Shown piece by piece: positions 32,307-39,798 of a DNA stretch of 39,798 nucleotides. The stretch covers positions 1 to 39,798 of the forward strand of contig JAUSCK010000030.1 of assembly GCA_030651035.1 (NCBI GenBank), read 5' to 3'. The position numbers and the translations under genes are program-made. The first letter of the stretch is position 1; the number at the start of each line of letters is the position of its first letter. The notes beneath the pieces are model-generated. The model was given only the letters and a program-made list of their open reading frames with translations, made no database searches and had not been told where the DNA came from. The DNA comes from Elusimicrobiota bacterium (GTDB taxonomy: Bacteria > Elusimicrobiota > Elusimicrobia > Elusimicrobiales > UBA9959).

Positions 32307-32822
32307 TCACCACCGCCGCACGCGGCCGACGTCTACGTGGACGAAATTGGAGCCGGCGTAGTACCCAACGCCGCCGCGCCGAAGCGCGAGCGCGGTGTCG
32401 CGCAGGCGGGAGGTTCTCACGCCGGGCAGGCGGATATCGATGGCCTCCGCCTTCATGTGCAGGCTGTTGCCGGCAACGCCCGAGCTGCGGCTCCTGAGCA
32501 GTCCATTGGTCGCCGGGGCGCGGTAGCCGCAGATGATATGTATCTCGCCCTCCGGCCGCCCGGCTTTGGCTGCGAGCTCTGTGAGCAGGTCGAAAAGCCG
32601 CGGATCGTAGTGTTTGACCTTGTCCGCACGCCAGTCGCGGAGGAAGAGATCAAGCTTCGCTAACGCTTCAAGGTTGTAGACGCCGTCCTTGCGGTAGACC
32701 ACGTCAATGTGCTCTAAGGTGTGGGTATTGAACAAACGCAAACGGCACTCCCGCTGCGCTGTAAGCGTACCGTGGGCGAAAGAAGAAGGAAGGAAGAGAA
32801 CAGCCAAGAGCAGGTGTCTCAT
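32307..32822 (-). CDS. MepK/YcbK-type DUF882 murein endopeptidase
   Basis: The 171-residue secreted protein has a signal peptide (residues 1-16) and a peptidase M15-like DUF882 domain with metal ligands in SLHMKAEAIDI (His and Asp) and FVHVDVG (His), plus ICGYRAPATN. MepK of Escherichia coli cuts 3-3 cross-links made by L,D-transpeptidases, so with the neighbouring transpeptidase it forms a make-and-break pair. The genes are convergent with a single base between stop codons. No linked regulator. Confidence 0.92.
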   Translation of the reverse strand: MRHLLLAVLFLPSSFAHGTLTAQRECRLRLFNTHTLEHIDVVYRKDGVYNLEALAKLDLFLRDWRADKVKHYDPRLFDLLTELAAKAGRPEGEIHIICGYRAPATNGLLRSRSSGVAGNSLHMKAEAIDIRLPGVRTSRLRDTALALRRGGVGYYAGSNFVHVDVGRVRRW

Positions 32823-32927
32823 GCCTATAGTCTAGCAGGTATTTCCCGATAATCACAGGGGGGGGTATCCGGGCAAGGCCCTGAAGTGCGCCCGGTTTAA
32901 AATATAATGTTCGCCCGAGGAGGGGAA

Positions 32928-33335
32928 ATGCGGCACAAGGTTGTTATAGTAGACGATGACGCGGCCATCCGGTCGCTTTTTGAAAATGCTTTTTCCGGTA
33001 TCTGCCAGCTATTCGCCGCGGCGGAGGGGCAGGCCGCGCTTGAACTGATCAAAGGAGAAAAACCTGACCTGGTTTTCCTCGATATAGATATGCCCGGTGT
33101 TTCCGGGCTGGAAGTGCTGCGGCTGATGAAAGAGTCCGGGGCTGTATCTATTGTCTGGATGCTTACCGGCAACGAGAAACTGGAGATCATAACTGAAGCT
33201 ATAAGCCTGGGCGCCGCCGGCTATCTTACCAAGCCTTTCGAGGTAGCCAGGATACGGGGTATACTTGACTCCGTCTCAATGCCCGGAACCGGAAAACGCA
33301 GCGCCAAGCCCTGGAGGGTGAAGAGAAAAAATTGA
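32928..33335 (+). CDS. Stand-alone CheY-like receiver protein with basic tail (paralogue 2)
   Basis: A 135-residue single receiver (VVIVDDDAAI, phospho-acceptor in LVFLDIDMPG, MLTG, LTKPFEV) ending in the same KPWxVKRK tail as the protein at 3546. ATG 32928 is chosen because CGAGGAGGGGAA precedes it; an upstream ATG at 32907 lacks a ribosome site. The OmpR-type gene follows 83 bases later, so the pair may form an operon. The tail may serve docking; this is inference. Confidence 0.88.
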   Translation: MRHKVVIVDDDAAIRSLFENAFSGICQLFAAAEGQAALELIKGEKPDLVFLDIDMPGVSGLEVLRLMKESGAVSIVWMLTGNEKLEIITEAISLGAAGYLTKPFEVARIRGILDSVSMPGTGKRSAKPWRVKRKN

Positions 33336-33418
33336 AACGGATAGCCGGTCGCGCCGCTAAACTTACAGCCGGATAGGAAATTCCGCGCGATCCAGGATAA
33401 AGGGGCCGGAGGCCTGAT

Positions 33419-34111
33419 ATGCATAAAAAAATACTGCTGGTGGACGACGACCGCAAGATGCTGGATGTAATGCGGGTCTACCTTGAAAACCATGAATTCT
33501 CGGTTATCTTCACGGACAACGGGTCGGAGGCCCTGCTCCTTGCGCACGATTCCAGGCCCGACCTGATCGTGACCGACGTGGATATGCCCGGCCTGGACGG
33601 TTTTTCCTTATGCAAGGCTATAAAAACCTCGGCTGACACCGCCGGGATCCCCGTGATAATAATTTCCGGGAAGAAGATCAAAGACATCGACGTGGTGTCC
33701 GGTTATGACAGGGGGGCCGACGATTATCTGGCCAAACCTTTCGCTTTTCCCGTGCTGGCGGCGAAAATAAACGCCGTCCTGCGCCGCTATTCCGCCAAAT
33801 CATGTCCCGCCGCGAACAAGATAAAAGTGGAGGGGGTAGAGCTGGACCCCGCAGCGCGCACGGTAAAAATCTCCGGCAAGCCGGCGGCGCTTACCCGCAA
33901 AGAATTTGACCTGCTCACGATCTTAATAGAAAAAAGGGGCCGCGTGCTTAGCGTGCCCTATATGCTGGAAACGGTCTGGGGCTATGATATCAGCAACTAC
34001 AATAACCCGCGCACGGTTGAGACGCATGTCTCCTCTCTACGGAAAAAACTCGGAGCCAAGCTCGCCGCGCGCATCTTAACCGTCACCGGTTACGGCTACA
34101 GGTTCGAGTAA
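33419..34111 (+). CDS. OmpR/PhoB-family response regulator (paralogue 2)
   Basis: A 230-residue protein of exactly the length of the regulator at 7268, with a receiver (Asp in LIVTDVDMPGLDG, Lys in LAKPF) and winged helix (LTRKEFDLLTILIE, TVETHVSSLRKKLG, TGYGYRFE). Recognition-helix residues are identical by eye to those at 7268, so the two probably bind related sites. No kinase gene is adjacent. GGAGGCCTGAT precedes the ATG. Confidence 0.93.
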   Translation: MHKKILLVDDDRKMLDVMRVYLENHEFSVIFTDNGSEALLLAHDSRPDLIVTDVDMPGLDGFSLCKAIKTSADTAGIPVIIISGKKIKDIDVVSGYDRGADDYLAKPFAFPVLAAKINAVLRRYSAKSCPAANKIKVEGVELDPAARTVKISGKPAALTRKEFDLLTILIEKRGRVLSVPYMLETVWGYDISNYNNPRTVETHVSSLRKKLGAKLAARILTVTGYGYRFE

Positions 34112-34214
34112 ACTTCCGCAGCTAAGGTCATCACATAGGAATTTCCTTTATTTTCACCACAGAGACACAGAGAGGGATGAGAGGAGAAGAGATAAGATCA
34201 GATTGGGGATAAAG

Positions 34215-34321
34215 TTCACCGCGGAGGCGCGGAGGTCGCAGAGAAGAGAGTGAGTAGAACATGGAATACAAATTAATATTTTCTCATCTTAACTCTGCGA
34301 CCTCTGCGCCTCAGCGGTGAA
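34215..34321. repeat. Long imperfect inverted repeat (REP/MITE-like)
   Basis: Arms 34215-34243 (TTCACCGCGGAGGCGCGGAG, then GTCGCAGAG) and 34293-34321 are reverse complements at 27 of 29 positions, with a 49-base AT-rich loop. A related TTCACCACAGAGACACAGAG lies just outside at 34153. This CACAGAG-type palindrome resembles dispersed repeats in several bacterial phyla. It lies in the 270-base gap between convergent genes, where it could also act as a bidirectional terminator. Confidence 0.8.
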
Positions 34322-34381
34322 TTTCCGAAAGTCCGCCCGAAGGGGGCCTAATTTCTGTTCTATCCGGCTTGGCCGGTCAGG

Positions 34382-35500
34382 CTAATCGGCTTTAGCTCCT
34401 TTTTCCATCAAGTCCTTCCATAACTTACGCTCCAGCGCCACAGACTTCTCCAGGTTGCCGTGGACCTGTTCGATAAGGCCTTTGAATTTTTCCGTATCTA
34501 CCACCGCCCCGCCGGTTTTGGCGTTGGAGGCGTTCATTAAAGCCACAAGTTCCTTGACCGAGTCGTTTAGCGAATCGGCGCCCTCGCTGAAGTCCAGCGC
34601 CGCGTTATAAACTCCGCGCTCTCTTTCCGAAGCTTTATCCGGTTTTTTCAGCAGAAGCCAGGGCTGCCAGCGCACTTGGCGGGTAAGCGCCTTGAGGTTG
34701 GCGGAAGCCGTTTCGGCGTTGGCGAAGGTATGGCTAAGCGGGCCGCGGCTGTTGACTATAAACTTGTCTACGCTGTCGCCGGCCCGCGCCAGTGATTCGG
34801 AGGCGGCATGGAATTTTACTACGGTGTCGGCTATGCTGTCCTTGCTGCCTTCGATCGTGCCCGAGAACTGCTCCAGGCTCTTCACGGTGTTGACAATGCC
34901 CCGCTCCGTAGCGGGGATGGAACGGTTGAGTGAGGCCATCACGGATTTGGCCAGTTCGCTGGTCTCCTTGAGGTTTACCACGGCCGCATGCGCCGCACCG
35001 GCCATCTCCTTGTCAGCCAGCAGGGCGACAAAATCATCTATGCGCTTGACGATGCTTCCGGCCTTTTTGGCCAGCTCAGTAATGGCGACCGGTTCGTCCC
35101 CAGTTAGCTTGTCTCCGGGCGCGAGTTTCTCCGCGGCGCGCCCCGGTATAACCGTGAGCATCGAGATGCCGGTCAGGGAGCGGTTCACGGAGACGCTGGT
35201 GTCTTTTGGAAACGCCTCCGCGTATGTTACCCTGGCCGTCACCTCGACCGCCGCCGCACGGCGGCCCGCCTCATCCGTGAAATGGGTCACTGCTATGCCT
35301 GTCACCTTTCCCAGCTCCATGCCCATCACCTGGACAGGGTCCTCCAGTTTCAGGCCCTGCACATCCGTGAACAGGATGTGCAGCGTCTGCTTCTTTTTGA
35401 GCAGGGAGCCCCAGTTCCCGGAGGCGACAAGGATCACGCCCGCCATGAACAGCGCCGCCAGGATAACCGCCCCAGCCTTAAGTTCAGATCGTGTCTTCAT
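34382..35500 (-). CDS. mlaD: MlaD-like MCE-domain lipid transport protein
   Basis: A 372-residue protein with one N-terminal membrane helix (about 9-30), an MCE domain (about 38-118; LHILFTDVQGLKLEDPVQVMG, then GKVTGIAV and SVNRSLTGISML) and a long helical C-terminal region. MCE proteins form hexameric rings that carry phospholipid between inner and outer membranes. CTTAGGAGAAAAT precedes the ATG. It is last in the minus-strand operon STAS-MlaE-MlaF-MlaD. The C-terminal helical part is longer than in the Escherichia coli protein. Confidence 0.9.
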   Translation of the reverse strand: MKTRSELKAGAVILAALFMAGVILVASGNWGSLLKKKQTLHILFTDVQGLKLEDPVQVMGMELGKVTGIAVTHFTDEAGRRAAAVEVTARVTYAEAFPKDTSVSVNRSLTGISMLTVIPGRAAEKLAPGDKLTGDEPVAITELAKKAGSIVKRIDDFVALLADKEMAGAAHAAVVNLKETSELAKSVMASLNRSIPATERGIVNTVKSLEQFSGTIEGSKDSIADTVVKFHAASESLARAGDSVDKFIVNSRGPLSHTFANAETASANLKALTRQVRWQPWLLLKKPDKASERERGVYNAALDFSEGADSLNDSVKELVALMNASNAKTGGAVVDTEKFKGLIEQVHGNLEKSVALERKLWKDLMEKGAKAD

Positions 35501-35508
35501 ATTTTCTC

Positions 35509-36330
35509 CTAAAATCTCTCGATGAACGGCTCAAGCAGGTCTTCCGCGTAATCCTTCCTGGACACGCGCAGCGGGATGGGCCCGTCGGCAAGGCCGTTGA
35601 TGAACTGCTGCACGAGGGGGTCGCCGGAAGAGCGGATCTCGGCCGGCGTTCCCACGGCCACGGCGCGGCCCTTGAAAAGCAGTATCATCCGGTGGGCGAT
35701 CTTGAAGGCGCTGCCCATGTCGTGGGTCACTACTATCGAAGTCACGCCGGTCTTTTTGTTCAGGTCCATCATCAGCTCGTCGATCATGGCGCTGGCTACG
35801 GGGTCCAGCCCCGCGGAGGGTTCGTCGTAGAACATTATCTGCGGGTCAAGGGCCATGGCGCGGGCCAGGCCCACGCGCTTTTTCATGCCGCCGCTTATCT
35901 CGGAGGGCTTGAGATGCTCGAAGTCCCGCAGGCCTACCATCTCAAGCTTCATTTTAACCATGATCCCGATGACGTCCGCCGATAGCTTGGTATGCTCTTT
36001 GAGCGGCAGGGCGATGTTCTCTCCCACCGTCATCGAGTTGAAGAGCGCGCCCGACTGGAAGAGGATGCCGGTTTTTTTGCGCAGGTCGTCCAGCCCCTCA
36101 TCGTCAAGCCGCGCAAGGTCAGCTCCCAGCATCTCGATGCTGCCGGAAGTGGGGCGCATCGCGCCGATGAGCAGGCGCAGCAGGGTGGACTTCCCGCAGC
36201 CGCTCCCGCCCATGATGACGAGGATCTCGCCTTTGTTGACGTGGAAGTTAAGGTCGTCGAGAACGACCTGGTCGCCGAACTTCTTGACCAGGCTCCTGAC
36301 TACGATAGGCTTCGTTTCATCTATACCCAT
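35509..36330 (-). CDS. mlaF: MlaF-like ABC transporter ATPase
   Basis: The 273-residue ATPase has a Walker A in GGSGCGKSTL, a Q-loop in GILFQSGALFNSMTVGENI, the signature SGGMKKRVGLARA and a Walker B in IMFYDEPSAGLDP. The SGALFNSMTV region and PSAGLDPVAS are typical of the Mla/Ttg2 subfamily. It powers lipid transfer with the permease encoded four bases upstream. No separate ribosome site is visible, so translational coupling to mlaE is likely. A C-terminal extension of about 20 residues may contact the next ring. Confidence 0.94.
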   Translation of the reverse strand: MGIDETKPIVVRSLVKKFGDQVVLDDLNFHVNKGEILVIMGGSGCGKSTLLRLLIGAMRPTSGSIEMLGADLARLDDEGLDDLRKKTGILFQSGALFNSMTVGENIALPLKEHTKLSADVIGIMVKMKLEMVGLRDFEHLKPSEISGGMKKRVGLARAMALDPQIMFYDEPSAGLDPVASAMIDELMMDLNKKTGVTSIVVTHDMGSAFKIAHRMILLFKGRAVAVGTPAEIRSSGDPLVQQFINGLADGPIPLRVSRKDYAEDLLEPFIERF

Positions 36331-36334
36331 AAAT

Positions 36335-37141
36335 TCAGCGCCCCAGGATTATCCGGAATACCGCGGCGAACAGACAGTCCGCTGAGATGATCATCACGAT
36401 AGAGAACACTACCGAGCGGGTGGCCGCCTTGCCGACGCCCTCGGCGCCGGAGTCGACCCGCAGGCCCTCGAAACAGGCGATAAGGGCGATGAGGACCGCG
36501 AAAACCCAGCTCTTGAAGATGCCGACGACCACGTCCGACGTGACCAGCGTTTCCAGCATCTTCTGGGTGAAGAGGGCCGGGGAGATATGAAGGACGTTCC
36601 AGGCGATGCCCATCCCTCCCAGGACGCCGACAAAGTTCCCTATCATGGTAACGCAGGGGATCATCAGCGCCGCCGCGATCAAGCGCGGGACTACCAGGTA
36701 GCGGACCGGCGAGATCGCGAGGGCGTGCAGCGCCTCCAGTTCCTCGCTTACGGCCATCGTGCCCAGTTCGGCCGACATCGCCGCTCCGGCGTAGCCGGCC
36801 ATTACCATGGCGGTCATAAGCGGCCCCAGCTCACGGAAGATGCCCAGCCCGACCACGCTTCCCACGTATTCCTTGATGCCGAATGTTCTAAGGAGATTGG
36901 ACAGCTGCAGGGCTATCACTATACCGATAAATAGCTGGACGAGGCAGACTATCCCGAGGCTGGAGAAGCCGACGCGCACCATCTGTTCCAGGACCGGCGC
37001 GCCGCGCACCCGGAGCTTGCGCTTGCTGAAAGGCGCGATAAAAATAAAGAACAGGGCGTCGGTGAAAAGCCAGGCCATCCCGCCGATATAGCGGAGCCCG
37101 GAATAAAACCGCGCGCCAAGCTCTCCCGCGATGTTTCCCAT
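36335..37141 (-). CDS. mlaE: MlaE-like ABC transporter permease
   Basis: The 268-residue protein has five or six hydrophobic segments and the MlaE hallmarks FRELGPLMTAMVMAGYAGAA and AELGTMAVSEELEALHAL. It is the inner-membrane subunit of the lipid transporter. GGAGCATAACGC precedes the ATG. The STAS gene ends three bases before it, so the two are cotranscribed. Confidence 0.94.
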   Translation of the reverse strand: MGNIAGELGARFYSGLRYIGGMAWLFTDALFFIFIAPFSKRKLRVRGAPVLEQMVRVGFSSLGIVCLVQLFIGIVIALQLSNLLRTFGIKEYVGSVVGLGIFRELGPLMTAMVMAGYAGAAMSAELGTMAVSEELEALHALAISPVRYLVVPRLIAAALMIPCVTMIGNFVGVLGGMGIAWNVLHISPALFTQKMLETLVTSDVVVGIFKSWVFAVLIALIACFEGLRVDSGAEGVGKAATRSVVFSIVMIISADCLFAAVFRIILGR

Positions 37142-37144
37142 GCG

Positions 37145-37489
37145 TTATGCTCCGAGGGCTTCACGGCGCGAGGCCGCGAGCCTGAAAAATTTATCCAGCC
37201 TGGCCAGCGCGAAGACGTCCTTTACTTTGTCGATCATGCCGGCCAGGATGAGCGCTACTCCCGCGGCTTTAGCCAGCTTCATCGCCTCGACCAGCGTGGC
37301 CACTCCCGAGCTGTCTATGAAAGTCACTCCGGCAAGGTCAACAACCACGGCCGCCGGCCTGTACCCGATAGAGTCCGCCAGCGCCTTGCGCAGCCTTGGC
37401 GACTCGTGCATATCCACTTCACCGTCGGCGGTTATCACTACCGTGCGGCCCAGTGCGCCGCTTTCCAGGACTTCAGTTCTTATCTGCAT
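37145..37489 (-). CDS. STAS-domain anti-anti-sigma/MlaB-like protein
   Basis: The 114-residue single-domain protein has the RsbV/SpoIIAA pattern, with the phosphorylatable serine pair at 60-61 in FIDSSGVATL. Its position between a PP2C/HATPase protein (overlap of 10 bases) and mlaE allows two readings: an RsbV-like switch controlled by that protein, or an MlaB-like transporter subunit. Retention of the serine motif favours phosphorylation control. The two roles could be joined so that the switch regulates lipid transport. Confidence 0.88.
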   Translation of the reverse strand: MQIRTEVLESGALGRTVVITADGEVDMHESPRLRKALADSIGYRPAAVVVDLAGVTFIDSSGVATLVEAMKLAKAAGVALILAGMIDKVKDVFALARLDKFFRLAASRREALGA

Positions 37490-39138
37490 TTGTTCTTACC
37501 CCGGACCAGCATATGGAGTTCGTTCCCGTCCCAGAGCTTGTCGTCAAATTCCACCACGTCCATCACCTCGCGTATATAGCGGACGCCCAGCCCGCCCGGG
37601 CGTATATCGGCAAGATCGCGCGAGACGAAGCGCCCGGGGTCCTGCCTGTCTCCCCAGTCGCGGATATGGATCGAGAATTGGTCCGCGGACCGCCCTACCC
37701 CTATGCGGATCTTTTCGTCGGGATTCATGTGGTAGGTATGCTTAATTATGTTGGACACGGCCTCGGTAAGCGCCAGCAGGATGGCTCCGGTATTCCTGTC
37801 GTCGAAACCGTGCGCCAGCGCCAGCTTTTCCACGAACTGCCGCGCCTTGGCCAGGGACTTGGTCTCCGATGAAAAAGTGCGTTCCTCGTAATCCCCGTAG
37901 CCTACGCCCACAACGGTAATATCGTCGGCCAGGGCCTGCCCTTCCGTAAAACGCCCGATGGCCTTCATAAGCCGCGGCACCGCCAGTTCGGGGCAATCGG
38001 CCAGGATCTCCTGCACCTTCTCCGGGCCCAGGCGGGCGCCGGACGGCGACTTGGCGTCCCATACGCCGTCGGTCATAAAGACGATGCGTTCGCCGGGAGC
38101 CAGCGTGAGCCTGGCGCTCTTGTAATCTATATCCTCCATGACGCCGAGGGGCGGGTATTCGGAGGCGCCGGCCAGGCGGCAGTCGCCCGGGAGCGGCCCC
38201 ACTATGACGGGCGGAAGGTGTCCCGCGTTGACGAACTCCACTACGCCCGAGGCGGGGTCTATCACGGCATAAACGGCGGTGATGAATATTCCCCGCTTGG
38301 AACGCCTGGTGACGATGGCGTTCAGCCGGTTAAGGAGCGCCCCGCCTTCGGAGTCCGCTTGCGCGAGGTATTCGAAGTCAGCGGAAAATTTAGCGCCGAA
38401 GAGCGCCGCAGGCACGCCCTTGCCGGAGACATCCGCCACCAGCACGGCCAGCCTTCCGTCGGCAAGCCTGGTGATGTCTACCACGTCGCCGGCAACGTAG
38501 CGGCACGCTATACTGCGGCATTCGACGCGCAGGTTCCGGATGGAGGGGATGTCGGAGGGCAGGGAAGCGCTCTGGATCTGCTCCGCGATCTTCATATCGT
38601 GCTGAAGGCGGTCCTGCTCTAGCGCTTTCCTGTGGAGAAGGGCGTTGTCTATGGCGATGGCGGCGATGCCGCAGTACCGGGTAAAGAGCGCCTGGTCGCC
38701 GGGCGTAAAGGGAGTCCCGTTTTTCTTATTGATAAGCTCGGCTACTCCGATCAGCTGGTCTTTTGCAAAAAGCGGCAGGCAAATTATGCTTTTTGAGCGA
38801 AAGCCCGTCTTTTTGTCGAAACCGGGGAAAAACCTGGGGTCCTTATAAGCGTCTTCTACCAGCAGGGGCTTGAGATTCTTTGCCACCCAGCCGGCGATGC
38901 CGGCTCCTACCTTGAGGCGCTGCTGTTCCATTATGCGCAGCCCGGCTTCGCCCAGGGCGACTTCGTAAACCAGCTCGCCGGCGGCCGCGTCAAGCAGCAT
39001 GATATTGGAGGCCTCGGCGCCCAGAACGGTTCCGGCCTTCTTAAGCACCTCGGTCAGGACGGCTTTAAGGTCCAGCGTGGAGGTGAGCAAGGCATAAACA
39101 TCAAGCAGCCTTTCAAGATCTTTGGTCTTAAATACCAT
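37480..39138 (-). CDS. GAF-PP2C phosphatase fused to RsbW-like HATPase
   Basis: The protein (552 residues from ATG 39138) combines a GAF domain (about 12-155), a SpoIIE/RsbU-type PP2C phosphatase (about 180-395; VAGDVVDITRLADGRLAVLV, ADVSGKGVPAALF, NAGHLPPVIVG, MTDGVWDAKSP, DDITVVGVG) and an HATPase domain (about 410-550; LALTEAVSNIIKHTY, GGLGVRYIREVMD) like RsbW-type serine kinases. Phosphatase and kinase in one chain could set the phosphorylation of the adjoining STAS protein. An in-frame ATG at 39219 would add 27 residues overlapping the upstream gene; neither start has a clear ribosome site. Confidence 0.88.
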   Translation of the reverse strand: MVFKTKDLERLLDVYALLTSTLDLKAVLTEVLKKAGTVLGAEASNIMLLDAAAGELVYEVALGEAGLRIMEQQRLKVGAGIAGWVAKNLKPLLVEDAYKDPRFFPGFDKKTGFRSKSIICLPLFAKDQLIGVAELINKKNGTPFTPGDQALFTRYCGIAAIAIDNALLHRKALEQDRLQHDMKIAEQIQSASLPSDIPSIRNLRVECRSIACRYVAGDVVDITRLADGRLAVLVADVSGKGVPAALFGAKFSADFEYLAQADSEGGALLNRLNAIVTRRSKRGIFITAVYAVIDPASGVVEFVNAGHLPPVIVGPLPGDCRLAGASEYPPLGVMEDIDYKSARLTLAPGERIVFMTDGVWDAKSPSGARLGPEKVQEILADCPELAVPRLMKAIGRFTEGQALADDITVVGVGYGDYEERTFSSETKSLAKARQFVEKLALAHGFDDRNTGAILLALTEAVSNIIKHTYHMNPDEKIRIGVGRSADQFSIHIRDWGDRQDPGRFVSRDLADIRPGGLGVRYIREVMDVVEFDDKLWDGNELHMLVRGKNKCR

Positions 39139-39184
39139 ATTTTTGCCGTTGTGCCGTCTCCGCGCGTTAGCGCGCTTAACCAGG

Positions 39185-39798
39185 TTAATAGTGCTCCGCG
39201 GGGGGTGGCGCCGCGTCATCGCGCGGACCGGGACCGCCCGGCGGTTTTCCCTCTTCCCGCTTGCCTTTGTCCAGGACCGTGCTGACCATCTGGATAAGCT
39301 GCTTTGCCGCCTTCATTGCCTCGGCGAGGCGGCCGGCGGAATCAGCCGACAGGGTGGTTTTCTCTTTTTCTTTAATAATTTCGAGATGGCCGCAGATACT
39401 CGTCAACGGCGGGCGAAGGTCGTGTATGAGCATGTTCACCAGGCCGTCGCGCAGCTTTTTAAGCTCGTGCAGCTCGTTATAGTTCTCCTGCAATTGGCTT
39501 TTCTGCCGGCGCAGTTCCAGGTGCGTTTCTACGCGCGCCTCCACTTCCTCGAACTGGAATGGCTTGGTAATGTAGTCCACTCCGCCAAGGCCGAAGGCTT
39601 TTACCTTATCCATAGTTTCGGTGAGGGCGCTCAGGAAAATAACCGGGATATCTTTCAATCTTTCGTCAGCTTTCAGCTGCCGGCACACCTCGTAGCCGTT
39701 CATTTCAGGCATGTTGATGTCCAGAAGGATAAGGTCGGGCGGATCGTTGCGGGCGGCCTGCAGCGCCATCTCGCCGCTGAAGGCGGCGCGCACCTTAT
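39185..39798 (-). CDS. Receiver-HisKA protein, 5' end outside window
   Basis: The visible part starts inside a receiver domain (AAFSGEMALQAA, phospho-acceptor in LILLDINMPEMNG, Lys in ITKPFQFE) and continues through a coiled linker to a HisKA-like helix (MLIHDLRPPLTSICGHLE) and then a proline-rich tail. No HATPase domain follows, so it cannot autophosphorylate by itself; it may act as a dimeric phosphorelay or input adaptor for the next gene. About 25-30 N-terminal residues lie beyond the window end. It precedes the GAF-PP2C-HATPase gene in the same operon. Confidence 0.85.
   Translation of the reverse strand, partial: KVRAAFSGEMALQAARNDPPDLILLDINMPEMNGYEVCRQLKADERLKDIPVIFLSALTETMDKVKAFGLGGVDYITKPFQFEEVEARVETHLELRRQKSQLQENYNELHELKKLRDGLVNMLIHDLRPPLTSICGHLEIIKEKEKTTLSADSAGRLAEAMKAAKQLIQMVSTVLDKGKREEGKPPGGPGPRDDAAPPPAEHY

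Noticed and set aside
32840-32875. Element-like GGTATTTCCCGATAA and GGGGTAT before the receiver at 32928
   Set aside because: Box-to-hexamer spacing is about seven bases short and the GC-rich block is absent.
1-39798. tRNA, rRNA, CRISPR, transposase or prophage genes
   Set aside because: No cloverleaf, repeat-spacer array or recombinase motif was seen on either strand by reading.

Overview
The window is GC-rich, double-membrane bacterial DNA. It encodes Omp85-like and other outer-membrane barrels, an Mla-type lipid transport system, lipoproteins and peptidoglycan enzymes. Frequent ATA isoleucine codons in GC-rich genes, many stand-alone receiver proteins, and the DUF2934, PRC-barrel, BON and PA2778/PA2779 families suggest an environmental lineage such as Elusimicrobiota, or a similar group near Acidobacteriota and deltaproteobacteria. 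This placement is inference; no rRNA or other marker gene is present. No tRNA, rRNA, CRISPR array, prophage or transposase was seen.

Layout. 1-4 kb: a truncated Kua/TMEM189-like gene, catalase, an alternative-oxidase-type diiron quinol oxidase, a small membrane protein and a CheY-like receiver. 4.2-4.8 kb: a BrnT/BrnA-like toxin-antitoxin pair. 5-12.5 kb: a signalling island with two hybrid histidine kinases, an OmpR-type regulator, a receiver-kinase, a lone receiver and a chimeric remnant. 12.6-19 kb: a second copy of the small membrane protein, a DUF6629 protein, a nitroreductase, 4-alpha-glucanotransferase with a DUF2934 tail, a decayed pgk / enolase stub / nitroreductase tail, a DUF2934 protein and a double PRC-barrel protein. 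19.2-21.2 kb (minus strand): a CheB-like esterase, HigBA, and a short transcription unit with its own promoter and terminator. 21.3-30.5 kb: two related envelope operons (barrel plus secreted helical protein) flanking PA2779/PA2778/TPR genes, an alcohol dehydrogenase tail, pyruvate decarboxylase and an Omp85-like protein, then a triple-BON protein. 30.5-34.1 kb: an L,D-transpeptidase facing a MepK-like endopeptidase, then second copies of the CheY-like and OmpR-like regulators. 34.4-39.8 kb (minus strand): receiver-HisKA, GAF-PP2C-HATPase, STAS and MlaE-F-D.

The main finding is a promoter-like element present in ten copies, nine on the plus strand and one on the minus strand. It has a GTATAACTCCGTATAG-like box holding 6-bp half-sites 10 bp apart, then a GC-rich AAAGGCGCGG-like block, then a GGGTAT/TAtnnT -10 region. 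The spacing from box to -10 is fixed to within one base. Copies precede catalase, both small membrane proteins, both hybrid kinases, the pgk remnant, a DUF2934 gene, both barrel operons and the Omp85-like gene. The two toxin-antitoxin operons instead have near-consensus TTGACA-17-TATAAT promoters. The ten copies therefore look like a separate, activator-dependent or alternative-sigma stress/envelope regulon that includes its own sensor kinases. The GGGTAT core resembles sigma-B-type -10 elements, and a phosphatase/kinase/STAS partner-switching set lies in the window, but no sigma factor is visible and that link is speculative.

A second theme is gene decay by internal deletion: pgk, enolase, nitroreductase, alcohol dehydrogenase and a receiver domain survive as fragments or chimeras, often beside intact expression signals.
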